Source of the DNA: Trinickia acidisoli
GTDB taxonomy: Bacteria; Pseudomonadota; Gammaproteobacteria; Burkholderiales; Burkholderiaceae
Assembly: GCF_017315725.1 (NCBI RefSeq)
Contig: NZ_JAFLRG010000001.1
Location: forward strand, 3,348,001-3,412,000
Direction: 5' to 3'
Length of the DNA: 64,000 nt
Below, piece after piece: positions 45,699 through 53,284 of the stretch. The translations under genes and the position numbers were made by a program. Numbering within the stretch: position 1 is the first letter of the stretch; each line of letters starts with the position of its first letter. The notes below the pieces were generated by a model. That model saw only the letters and a list, made by a program, of their open reading frames with translations. It did not search any database and was not told the origin of the DNA.

Positions 45699-46079
45699 AT
45701 GCAAAAACCCAAAATCGCAAGCCAGCAAGACCAGGAGAAGCGCGGCGCGGCTTTCGAGAAGCTCTTCGGCGTGCTCGGCTTCGCGATGTTCATGCTGATC
45801 CCGCTGATCAACGCCGTCATCGGCATGTTTATGTTCATTTTTATCGCGATGAAAATCATGTCCGCCAGCGCTCAGCGCGCGGTCGATTTCCTTTGGCTGT
45901 GCGTTGGGTCGGCGGCGTGCATGTTCGGCTTTTTTCTGCCCGCGATTTGCGACGGTCCAACCGCCTCCGGCATGAAGATTGGGTTTTTCCTTGAATTCGC
46001 GCTGAACATTCTTGTCGCGATCTTCATCCTTGGCGGCCGCCTCGGGCACTTGTGGCGCAAGCCCGAGGGCGCGGCCTGA
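45699..46079 (+). CDS. Small membrane protein of unknown function
   Basis: The 126-residue product starts at an ATG preceded by GGAG; ATG 45666 is an alternative. Hydrophobic segments at about 24-48, 63-78 and 88-108 (LGFAMFMLIPLINAVIGMF, FLWLCVGSAACMFGFFLPA, FLEFALNILVAIFILGG) indicate three membrane passes with a basic C-terminus. It follows the secreted-protein gene by 67 bases on the plus strand and ends shortly before a strong terminator. No family is recognised. Confidence 0.7.
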   Translation: MQKPKIASQQDQEKRGAAFEKLFGVLGFAMFMLIPLINAVIGMFMFIFIAMKIMSASAQRAVDFLWLCVGSAACMFGFFLPAICDGPTASGMKIGFFLEFALNILVAIFILGGRLGHLWRKPEGAA

Positions 46080-46771
46080 CCCCGGCGTTGATCGACTCGG
46101 CCACGGGCGGCGACCCGGCGGCTCCCCTTGTTTGCCTCGGGCGGGCGACTTGCCCGCTTTGGCCGCGAAAGCGGCCTTTTTTTCGGACTCGTCGCGCGGC
46201 TCTCAACGCGGCGGCGTCGCGCGACGCGCTTGCGACAGCCCGGGCTCCGCCCCCTCGTTTGTCGCGGCCGGAGCGCGGGGCGCGGCCCGCTTGGGCGGGG
46301 CCGCCATTCTCCGGCCGTTTGGCCGCTCCGGCTCTCGCCAACGCGCGGGCGAGTTGGCGAAGCGCTCGCGCAGCTTTCTCTTATGTCCTTTGCCAACCGT
46401 TTATCGGCTAATTTTGATTATTTTTGCTGCAACGTCAGTCCGCAGCAGCGACTTTTAATTGCCATTTTTTAGGATATTCGGAGCCAGCCCTTTCAATAAC
46501 AATTCAAAAACCATTAAAAGTCAGCAATTTTAAGTATCAAATACGTAAAACATTACAGTCGGCGGGCAACCGCCGACCTCGCGCCGGAGTTTTCCAATCT
46601 CGCAAGCTATTGCGCGTAAAGCCTTTTTTCGAGAGTAAACGGCCCGCGCCAAATGCTGCTGCATTTTTTTATCCGATCCGCTTTGCAGCATTGCATAGGG
46701 CGTCCTGAATCCCTCTCGCTCGAGAGGATATAGAAGGGGCGTTTTCGCCTAAAAATGGGAGACCCAATGGC
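46080..46771. other. 692-base gap between the CAP cassette and the second integrase
   Basis: The first 100 bases carry two hairpins, the second being a strong terminator (46161-46183). From about 46380 the DNA becomes markedly AT-richer than its surroundings, with a short hairpin at 46711-46726 just before the integrase. A plus-strand frame at 46424-46708 is not protein-like. I see no gene here; the change of composition may mark a junction inside a composite island. Confidence 0.55.
46161..46183 (+). terminator. Strong terminator of the CAP lipoprotein cassette
   Basis: GGCCGC-GAAA-GCGGCC followed by seven T: a 6-bp GC stem with a stable GNRA-type tetraloop, 81 bases after the last gene of the cassette. 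A second hairpin, GCGGGC-GACTT-GCCCGC, lies immediately before it (46141-46157). Confidence 0.9.
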
Positions 46772-47842
46772 ATGCTGAGCATTTCCAAGAGAATCAAGAA
46801 AAACGGCCAAACTCAATGGCAAGCGACTGTTCGCGTTGAAGGCCAAAAGAGTGTGAGCCGGACTTTCCAAACATGGGATCAAGCCCGAGAGTTCGGCGCT
46901 GGCCTCGAACGGGAGTTGTTGGCGCTTGGCGCCAAGGCGCCCGAGGCTGAGTTGCCGCCCGATTTGCTGAACGAAGACATCGGCGAAATCGTCGCCGCTT
47001 TTGCCAACAGCCCTCGCGCAAGGCCGCGTCATCGCGGCTTCGCTCCCACCGTCGTCAAACATGTGTCCGGCCGGAAGGTCAGCGATGTTCGGCCACGTTG
47101 GGTCCGTGAATACATCGAAAGGCTGCGAGAGCTGCCGTCCAAGCGCAGGACCATTTACTCTTGGAGCAGCATCTCCTCCCACTTGATCCTGATTTCTCTG
47201 GCAATCCGCTGGCGGGCCGAGGAGCTGGATGTCGCCGCGCCGCCGTTTCCCCGCTTTATGCAGCATTTTCCGGACGACCACGACCCGGCTCGCGAGCGCC
47301 GTCTGGCTCCGGAGGAAGAGCGCGCCCTCCTTGGCAGCCTCTGCCGAATGCGCAACGCCGAGGGCCGCCTCTTCTGCCTATTGATCTTGCTTGCAATCGA
47401 AACGGCCGCGCGCCTGCAAGAGCTGGTTCTGGCCGATTGGAGTGAGTTCCACTTCAGAACCGTCCGGGGAAAGGAGCGCGGTTGGTGGCTCATTCCCAAG
47501 GAACACGCCAAAACAAAAAAGGCCCGCCTCGTTCCGTTGACCGCAAGGGCTCGGAAGATTTTGCGCGCGATGCGGTGTTTGCAGCCCAATCTCGACAAGC
47601 CTGTTTTCGTCGGGCTCGGAACGCCGGGGCGCGTTTCCGACCGATTCCGCGAGCACGCCAAACGCGCCGGTCTTGTGGACTTTCGCTTTCACGACCTTCG
47701 GCATGAAGGCATCACCCGCATGGTGCTTCGCACGCCTCATGCCCCCTACAAGGTGATGCGAGCTGCCGGGCATTCATCGATGGACATGCTCAACCGATAC
47801 GCCAATCTTTTGCCCGACGATCTTTTCGATCTCGTCGATTGA
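46772..47842 (+). CDS. Second tyrosine recombinase
   Basis: The 356-residue protein is a full-length phage-type recombinase: N-terminal arm-like domain (SISKRIKKNGQTQWQATV), core-binding domain and catalytic residues Arg214 (ETAARLQELVL), His307 and Arg310 (FHDLRHEG), His334 (AGHSS) and Tyr343 (NRYAN), with a Lys-rich beta-hairpin near 248-251. It differs from the integrase at the left end and lies internally, not beside a tRNA, so it may belong to an older nested element or act as an invertase/excisionase. A strong terminator follows. Confidence 0.9.
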   Translation: MLSISKRIKKNGQTQWQATVRVEGQKSVSRTFQTWDQAREFGAGLERELLALGAKAPEAELPPDLLNEDIGEIVAAFANSPRARPRHRGFAPTVVKHVSGRKVSDVRPRWVREYIERLRELPSKRRTIYSWSSISSHLILISLAIRWRAEELDVAAPPFPRFMQHFPDDHDPARERRLAPEEERALLGSLCRMRNAEGRLFCLLILLAIETAARLQELVLADWSEFHFRTVRGKERGWWLIPKEHAKTKKARLVPLTARARKILRAMRCLQPNLDKPVFVGLGTPGRVSDRFREHAKRAGLVDFRFHDLRHEGITRMVLRTPHAPYKVMRAAGHSSMDMLNRYANLLPDDLFDLVD

Positions 47843-47860
47843 CGCTCCTGAAAACCACGG

Positions 47861-47890
47861 AAGGCGGCGGCTGCGGGCCGCCGCCTTTTT
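47861..47890 (+). terminator. Terminator after the second recombinase
   Basis: An 11-bp stem (47861-47871 with 47877-47887) with a five-base loop runs into a T tract, 18 bases after the stop codon. Confidence 0.88.
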
Positions 47891-47938
47891 CAGGTCGCTT
47901 GACGGCGCGGTCAATCAGATGAATCAACGAGGAGCGCG

Positions 47939-48730
47939 ATGAAAGTGGACGAAATGAAGTTCGAGGGGCCGGGCTGGGGCCGGGAGCATGTGAGCATTCG
48001 GCTGACGCCGAATCGGAAAACGCGGCTGCTGTCGCTGGCCCGCGAGCTGCCCCCGGATGCAACGCCGACCGACGCCATCGATCGATCGCTTGACCTGGCC
48101 ATCGCTTCGATCATGGCTCGCGGACGAGAAAAAGACTTCTCCGCCGACATTGACGAGCTGCGCAGCGCGCTTGTCAACATGGAGGCGCGCCTGGGCTTGG
48201 CATGCGCCCACGCGAGCCAATCAATCGCTGACTTGTCCGGCCAACTCGCCAGCGCGATGCCTCTGATCGAAGAAACAGCGGACGACGCGAGGCGAGTTCG
48301 CGAGGTTGTCGACGCCGCAACGGACGACGACGAAGGATCGGACGACGCGCAAGCCGGAGCCGCGCCATTGAGCATTCGCGATTGGATTGCGCGCGAAACG
48401 TTGCGTGTCGGAGCCTCAGCCGCCCAAACGGTGGCGCTTCGAGCCGAGTGGATGGCGACGCGCAAGACGTCGCAAAGCCTGTTGGCGATGGATTTTTCCT
48501 GCGAGTTGCTGGTCGTCGACGACAGGCGGGCCAACTCAACCGGGCCGTCGAGCCGATCGACTGCGCGCGTGAACTTGATCGCATCGGATTGCGCTCTGGC
48601 GAAGGGAGGCGCGTCCGACGTTGCCTGCCTCGTTTGCGAAAGACGCGATGCCGGGGCGTGGCTCCTCCGCTTCCACGCGCTCAACGCCCAAAGAAAAATC
48701 GGGGCGATGATCGCTTCCCTTCTCGCATGA
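47939..48730 (+). CDS. Hypothetical protein with a possible ribbon-helix-helix start
   Basis: The 263-residue cytosolic protein follows a GAGGAG ribosome site. The N-terminal segment VSIRLTPNRKTRLLSLARE (about 18-36) followed by a helix (TDAIDRSLDLAIASIMA) resembles ribbon-helix-helix DNA-binding modules of mobile elements. A long helical middle with an acidic patch (VVDAATDDDEGSDDAQ) and a Ser/Cys-containing C-terminal half follow. It sits directly behind the second recombinase, so an accessory role (directionality or repression) is conceivable. The family is not recognised. Confidence 0.65.
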   Translation: MKVDEMKFEGPGWGREHVSIRLTPNRKTRLLSLARELPPDATPTDAIDRSLDLAIASIMARGREKDFSADIDELRSALVNMEARLGLACAHASQSIADLSGQLASAMPLIEETADDARRVREVVDAATDDDEGSDDAQAGAAPLSIRDWIARETLRVGASAAQTVALRAEWMATRKTSQSLLAMDFSCELLVVDDRRANSTGPSSRSTARVNLIASDCALAKGGASDVACLVCERRDAGAWLLRFHALNAQRKIGAMIASLLA

Positions 48731-48976
48731 GGCGGCCCGATCGACGACGTGATTTTCCTCGCCTAAAAAGCGTGCCACAGATGTGCCACCGAAGGGTGCG
48801 TCAGGTGTATAAACAAAAATCGACATCGAAACGCCCAGCAAGTCAAGAGAAGCTGTCGGCGCCGCCCGAAACCGAGGAGGCAGCAGCGTCAGCGCCTTTC
48901 GAATCGCGTCGCGCGGGCGACGAATGTCCACGAGACGTATTCAACCAACAACGCTCCTCGACGGAAGGGATGATCT

Positions 48977-49708
48977 ATGACGAGTTCAGTGCCTGAAATA
49001 GACATTGCACAGCTTTTCTACGATGGAATTTGGGGCTCTGAGCATCAGAGACGACTCAATGAAATTGGGGCTGAATTAAACAAGGTCAGGCTTTACGCGA
49101 ACGAGATGGTGGTCGACGATCTGTTCTCGCAAACCGTTGTCTATTTGACTGGGAGCTCCTACTTCGCCGGCCTCGTGCCGATCGTTCAGATAGAGAGCGC
49201 GTTATTCGTCGAGAAAGAATTCAGGAACGAGTATGCGTATGCGCTTTCAGTTAGAGCCTACGCGGAGGTGGCGGGCAGGCTCCACAAAGGACTTCGGCTT
49301 TGGCGTCAATACAAGGCTGGGACAACGACCCTCGAAGAGTTGCGAGCGGGAGTCGAGCGCTTAATGGCAAAGTATCGACCAAATGAAAAAGCCGCTCGCG
49401 GAATGTTCAAGGGAGACGGCTTCAATGTCATGACTCTAGTGAAATCCTTGGAGGACAAAATTCCAGCGATTGCTAAAATTTACGACAACCTGTCGAGTTA
49501 CGTCCATGGCGGATTCGAGGAGCAGATGCTTACGAGAAAGCTATCGTGGTTTTCAGATATCAAACGTGCCCCCAATCCGATCGTCGAGTCGTATGAGGCT
49601 TTCGCCCAAGAACTTCGGGGTATAGCTTTCGATGATTTTGCCGAGTTGCTGCGAATCACCAAACCTCTCCGAGAGCGCTACGACGAAAGGCACAAAAACA
49701 CCAGCTAG
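48977..49708 (+). CDS. Hypothetical helical protein, possibly HEPN-like
   Basis: The 243-residue product is predicted to be mostly helical and cytosolic. The segment AKIYDNLSSYVHGGFEEQ (about 168-185) resembles the His-containing helix-loop of HEPN-type and DUF5677-like proteins (SxxVHG), but the paired Arg of the RNase motif is not evident. The codon use and base composition are more AT-rich than in the chromosome, fitting horizontal origin. It lies alone, 246 bases after the previous gene and 206 before the Ntn hydrolase. Function unknown. Confidence 0.65.
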   Translation: MTSSVPEIDIAQLFYDGIWGSEHQRRLNEIGAELNKVRLYANEMVVDDLFSQTVVYLTGSSYFAGLVPIVQIESALFVEKEFRNEYAYALSVRAYAEVAGRLHKGLRLWRQYKAGTTTLEELRAGVERLMAKYRPNEKAARGMFKGDGFNVMTLVKSLEDKIPAIAKIYDNLSSYVHGGFEEQMLTRKLSWFSDIKRAPNPIVESYEAFAQELRGIAFDDFAELLRITKPLRERYDERHKNTS

Positions 49709-49914
49709 GGCCGCTTCCATCCAGGGCCGTTGACTGCGGAGGCATCGAGCGAGCGAAGATGTGGCGAAATTCGCGAACGCTCAGGAAAGCGTTTATTGCT
49801 CTCTGGCATTTGAGATGCTATACACCCACCACGGATGCGCCAAAAGAACACGGCGGACGATAAAGCTTTCTGTTTCGACGCCGACAACCAGATAGACCAA
49901 GCGGGGAGAACGCA

Positions 49915-50799
49915 GTGACAATAGCTGCTTGCTATCTTTCGCCTGAGGGCATAGTCTTGGGCGCCGACAGCACCGCCTCGACGGTTGGCCAAGGCGGGAT
50001 GCATTATTTCAACTTCAACCAAAAGGTGTTTGAAGTTGGGCAGGACAGCACTTTGGGCGTCGTTACGTGGGGACTGGGCAGCCTCGGCTCGCTGAGCCAT
50101 CGCACGATTCTGGCCCGAGTGGCCGATGGCTTCGTGGCCAATGCGCCAGGTTCGGTCCAGGCCGCCGCCGATGCTTTCATTGACGCATTTTGGGTGGAGT
50201 ATCAGGCGTTCGCTCCGGTCCAACGATTCAGAGCCCTCAACGCCAAACAGCCATTCGTCCCTGGCGGAAACGCCGGCAACTCGCGCACCGAGCCAGAGGA
50301 GAAGGAGTTTGGCAGTCTAAAAGCAGGCCTCGGCGTGGGCTTCTGCGTTGCTGGATATGTTCTATCGAACCGAACCCCTGCTGCGGTGAGCGTATTTTTT
50401 GATCCACTCGGGGCCACAAAGCCGGCGGGGCAGGCAATGACCCAAGAGGGATCGGCTTGGTGGGGCGTTCCCAACATCGTCGACCGACTCATTAGCGGGG
50501 CGGATGTAAACTTGAAAGGGGCAATCTTGTCCTCGGGGAAGTGGACCGGGACACAGCAGGAACTCGAGCAAGTGGTGGCGACACAATCGCTAAGAGCGGC
50601 GTCACTGCCTATCCGGGACGCGATCGATTACGTCTACTCTTGCATTCACTGCACGATCAAAGCCCTAAAATTTTCCAGCCTGCCGCAGGTTTGCGGCGGT
50701 CCCATCGAACTTGCGGTCATCACAACCGATAGAAAGTTTAGATGGGTAAGGCACAAACCATTTGATGCAGCTATCAATGACGGAGATTGCGATGACTGA
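49915..50799 (+). CDS. Proteasome-like Ntn hydrolase
   Basis: The 294-residue protein starts with GTG behind GGGGAG. Thr2 follows the initiator Met, so methionine removal would expose the N-terminal threonine nucleophile of the proteasome/HslV fold. With that Thr as residue 1, Asp17 (GIVLGADSTAS) and a Lys at 36 (FNQKVFEV, the Lys33 equivalent) complete the triad, and GVVTWGLGSLGSLSH matches the following glycine strand. It is longer than HslV (about 175) or BPH/Anbu, so extra C-terminal elements exist. No ATPase partner is nearby. The 8-base overlap with the next gene indicates coupling. Confidence 0.82.
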   Translation: MTIAACYLSPEGIVLGADSTASTVGQGGMHYFNFNQKVFEVGQDSTLGVVTWGLGSLGSLSHRTILARVADGFVANAPGSVQAAADAFIDAFWVEYQAFAPVQRFRALNAKQPFVPGGNAGNSRTEPEEKEFGSLKAGLGVGFCVAGYVLSNRTPAAVSVFFDPLGATKPAGQAMTQEGSAWWGVPNIVDRLISGADVNLKGAILSSGKWTGTQQELEQVVATQSLRAASLPIRDAIDYVYSCIHCTIKALKFSSLPQVCGGPIELAVITTDRKFRWVRHKPFDAAINDGDCDD

Positions 50800-50989
50800 T
50801 ACCACTCAAAACGGCGCCCAACCTGCCACGTCGGCGACCGTCCAACAAGCGGCTGAGCACATGCGGATTGATTTCGCGACCACAGGCGCGTTTCGCCCAC
50901 AAGACGTGCAGCTTGTGCTCGGCGACATTCGGAGTTCGGTCGTTGTCGCTGCGGTCGACCCGCTAGCAAGCTTCCAGCACAAAGATTGA
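50792..50989 (+). CDS. Small protein coupled to the Ntn hydrolase
   Basis: The ATG at 50792 lies within the last codons of the Ntn hydrolase gene with GGAG six bases upstream, giving 65 residues. The N-terminal third is Thr/Gln/Ala-rich (MTDTTQNGAQPATSATVQQA) and the rest could form one helix and two strands (DVQLVLGDIRSSVVVAAVDP). It has no signal peptide or membrane segment. Its coupling suggests a dedicated partner, substrate or inhibitor of the hydrolase; this is inference. Confidence 0.65.
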   Translation: MTDTTQNGAQPATSATVQQAAEHMRIDFATTGAFRPQDVQLVLGDIRSSVVVAAVDPLASFQHKD

Positions 50990-51180
50990 GTCCTATCAAA
51001 GAAGCGACCCCGACCGCTGCTAGGCTGAGATAGGTTGGCTCCTGTGATTTTGGGGGATCTTTGACGCCCCTCCGCGCTTGGCCCATAATCGCGCGAACCT
51101 GTGAGCAACCGATGGCGAAACGTCCGCCGCTAGGCCCAAAAGCGCCGGAGTCCTGCATTTTCGAATGAGGAGAGCCGCTC

Positions 51181-51417
51181 ATGGAAACAAGCAACGCCCC
51201 TCCCAAGTCAACGCCCGGTGTAAATGAGATGAAGTTGGAAAACCCGCTCGGCCTGGTCTTCGAGACCCCAAAATCCGAAAAGAATCTGCCGAGCGCGACC
51301 CTGTTCAGCGCAGACAGACGAGACAATGTCCCAGCCCAACGACGAGCAGAAGAAGACAACGCCGCAGTTTCCTCGTGGAGCCACGGTCCCTTCGCAATCA
51401 CCCAAATATTGGGTTAA
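51181..51417 (+). CDS. Possible small protein overlapping the SDH protease start
   Basis: A 78-codon frame has a good AGGAG ribosome site eight bases before its ATG. It overlaps the protease gene by 92 bases in another frame. The first half (NAPPKSTPGVNEMKLENPLG) is Pro/Lys-rich and polar. It may be a real leader or partner protein, or only serve to bring ribosomes to the weak protease start. Not recognised. Confidence 0.45.
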   Translation: METSNAPPKSTPGVNEMKLENPLGLVFETPKSEKNLPSATLFSADRRDNVPAQRRAEEDNAAVSSWSHGPFAITQILG

Positions 51418-52168
51418 AGAGAAGGATCGGTATCTCCGCCAGCTTTTGATCGGGGACATCGAGGCGCAAACGCAGCGCCCGCTCGTGGTGTATTTTGCCC
51501 AGCTTGACCAGCAGATCAATCACACCGACCCGGACGACCTCTCGGAAATTCTGTCTGGCGTGGCCGGCGACAGCGCGGACCTGTTCATCCAGACGCCAGG
51601 CGGGGACGTTGACGCCACCGAAAAGCTGATTGGCATTCTTCGGCAACGACTTAAGAGCTGGCGAGTGATTGTTCCCAGTTGGGCTAAATCCGCGGGGACC
51701 GTTGTTGCGCTATCGGCTGAGACCATTCTGCTCGGCGTCAACTCGGAACTCGGCCCGATCGACCCGCAGTTTCGCGGTGCCAATGGGATGAATGTCCCAT
51801 GCGAGATCCTGAGCGCAGACGAGAGCCAGCCGCACCATATCCGACAAATCGCCGGCCTTGCTGTCGCGCGCATGAGGCAGCTCGCACTCTCGATCCTCAA
51901 AAAGGGCATGATGAGCGGCAAGGATGAGACAGAAATCCAAGAGATCCTGGCTAAGATTTCCAGCACGAACGGCTACAAGTCCCATGGTGCCGTAATTGAC
52001 TTCGACGAAGCGAAGAGCCTCGGTTTGGCAGTTCAGTTTCTCTCACCTGACAACGAGCTCTGGAAACGTATTTGGCTGCTTTACTGCATGTATGACTACG
52101 ACACCAAGGCGCACGCCATCGGGAGGCTCGTGGAAGGCGGGAAGTTCAGCATCGCGCGAGCGAGATAG
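51326..52168 (+). CDS. SDH-type serine protease (ClpP/SppA fold)
   Basis: The 280-residue protein matches the SDH_sah (serine dehydrogenase proteinase) family of ClpP-fold enzymes. Visible are the oxyanion segment DLFIQTPGGDVDATEK (Gly92-93), the nucleophile Ser122 in SWAKSAGTVVALSAETILLG, the family motif NSELGPIDPQ (139-148) and a probable catalytic His220 in KSHGAVIDFDEAKSLGL. It lacks a clear signal peptide or membrane anchor, so it appears cytosolic. No AAA+ unfoldase is adjacent. It is the last gene of the Ntn hydrolase cluster on the plus strand. Confidence 0.85.
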   Translation: MSQPNDEQKKTTPQFPRGATVPSQSPKYWVKEKDRYLRQLLIGDIEAQTQRPLVVYFAQLDQQINHTDPDDLSEILSGVAGDSADLFIQTPGGDVDATEKLIGILRQRLKSWRVIVPSWAKSAGTVVALSAETILLGVNSELGPIDPQFRGANGMNVPCEILSADESQPHHIRQIAGLAVARMRQLALSILKKGMMSGKDETEIQEILAKISSTNGYKSHGAVIDFDEAKSLGLAVQFLSPDNELWKRIWLLYCMYDYDTKAHAIGRLVEGGKFSIARAR

Positions 52169-52333
52169 GATCTAGGATCAGCATGTGCTCTCCGGTAAGG
52201 CGCGTGCTCGATGCACGCTCAACTCACCCACTGCCGGCCAAAACCGGCCTCGCTACGGCCGCCTATTGACATACGACCTCCCCAGTGAGATAAAACGCCC
52301 GAAAATTAATCAACACTGACGGGGATTCAGACA

Positions 52334-52486
52334 ATGAACGCCAATGGACAAAAATTCAATCTCAGAAAATTGGGCATTGCTCGGCAAGGAGTTCTTTCCA
52401 GGAATGGTAAAGATTCTACTGCCATGGTTTTTGTAGGCATTGCAGCCATAATTGGCTTCACCATTCTATTCTATTTTATTAAATAA
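52334..52486 (+). CDS. 50-residue tail-anchored peptide
   Basis: The frame from ATG 52334 (GGGGA eight bases upstream) encodes a basic N-terminal half (KFNLRKLGIARQGVLSRNGK) and one C-terminal membrane helix (AMVFVGIAAIIGFTILFYF) ending one residue later. The shape is that of a small inner-membrane peptide or toxin. It lies 165 bases after the SDH protease and ends two bases before the stop of the convergent membrane protein gene. Too short to classify. Confidence 0.55.
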   Translation: MNANGQKFNLRKLGIARQGVLSRNGKDSTAMVFVGIAAIIGFTILFYFIK

Positions 52487-52488
52487 CA

Positions 52489-53007
52489 CTAAAATACGAA
52501 TTTAGCCACCATATCCAAGACAAAAGCAATAACAACGAACATCGAGCCTTTCTCGCAACACGCAGAAGCGTCAACAAACAACCGAGCCACAAGTCGTGAA
52601 AATCTCACGCCACCCTTTATTGCATGAAATTTTAGATTGATTTTGTCCTTATTTAGCAAAATCACGCCTTGCGCGACAAGCATGACCCCCAAGAAATTCA
52701 AAATAGAAGAAGCCACCTCTGTATACTCTTGCAACCCATGCAAATCTTCGCGATTATAAAAAATCCGCAATATAATGCAAGTAATACCAGCAAGGACTAG
52801 AATAGCAACCGTAAATGTCAGGGTTGAAAATTCAAAATGCGCAATTCTTTTTATACAACCCCACAATCTGAGCGCAACACCTTCAAGCCATTTTTCAATA
52901 TCAACAAACCGCGCGAGCAATCTTTTCCTAAGAAAAAATAATCTGGCAACAGCGAGTGCGGCGACACCAATCGCCCCTCCGACAATCCAGCTCTTACAAC
53001 AAATCAT
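52489..53007 (-). CDS. Membrane protein of unknown function, AT-rich
   Basis: Starting at ATG 53007 (GGGAG seven bases upstream; ATG 53052 is an alternative) the product has 172 residues with hydrophobic segments near 6-24, 59-76, 96-112 and 148-168. It contains two Cys pairs (MICC, SACCEKG) and a basic interior (NLKFHAIKGGVRFSRLVARL). Base composition is strongly AT-rich compared with the chromosome, a sign of foreign origin. It is convergent with the 50-residue peptide gene and is the last gene before attR. No family recognised. Confidence 0.65.
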   Translation of the reverse strand: MICCKSWIVGGAIGVAALAVARLFFLRKRLLARFVDIEKWLEGVALRLWGCIKRIAHFEFSTLTFTVAILVLAGITCIILRIFYNREDLHGLQEYTEVASSILNFLGVMLVAQGVILLNKDKINLKFHAIKGGVRFSRLVARLFVDASACCEKGSMFVVIAFVLDMVAKFVF

Positions 53008-53226
53008 CGATAGCTCCCGTTTACGCGTTTGTCGAAAAATCAGCCACCCCATCAAAATCGACAATATGCTCTGGACGGCATCTTATTCGCCAATTGCCGA
53101 GCACGCTGCCCCCAACGGCGATAGGTCGTGATACTATCAGTGAGCCGTAGTTCTTCATACGAAAACTTGGCTTGCCAACGCCTAAGCGATTGATCTGGCT
53201 GGAGAATTATGCGGAGTGGGTTGTCC

Positions 53227-53243
53227 TCCCTGATTCGCCACCA
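53227..53243 (+). repeat. attR: second copy of the 17-bp tRNA-Met end
   Basis: It is identical to 40524-40540 over 17 bases and in the same orientation, followed by the native-looking tRNA terminator at 53252. The rest of the tRNA is absent upstream of it, as expected for the distal attachment site. Confidence 0.92.
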
Positions 53244-53251
53244 GCATTATC

Positions 53252-53284
53252 AAAGGGTTACAAGCGAAAGCCTGTAACCCTTTT
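53252..53284 (+). terminator. Original tRNA-Met terminator displaced by the island
   Basis: An 11-bp stem (53252-53262 with 53273-53283) ending in TTTT lies nine bases after the attR copy of the tRNA end, at the spacing expected for the tRNA terminator before integration. Confidence 0.8.

Noticed and set aside
46424-46708. A 94-codon plus-strand frame before the second recombinase
   Set aside because: No ribosome site, composition typical of random AT-richer DNA, and no hydrophobic or domain pattern.
49915-50799. Classical HslV of an HslUV protease
   Set aside because: The protein is over 100 residues longer than HslV and no hslU gene is adjacent; only the Ntn catalytic pattern is shared.
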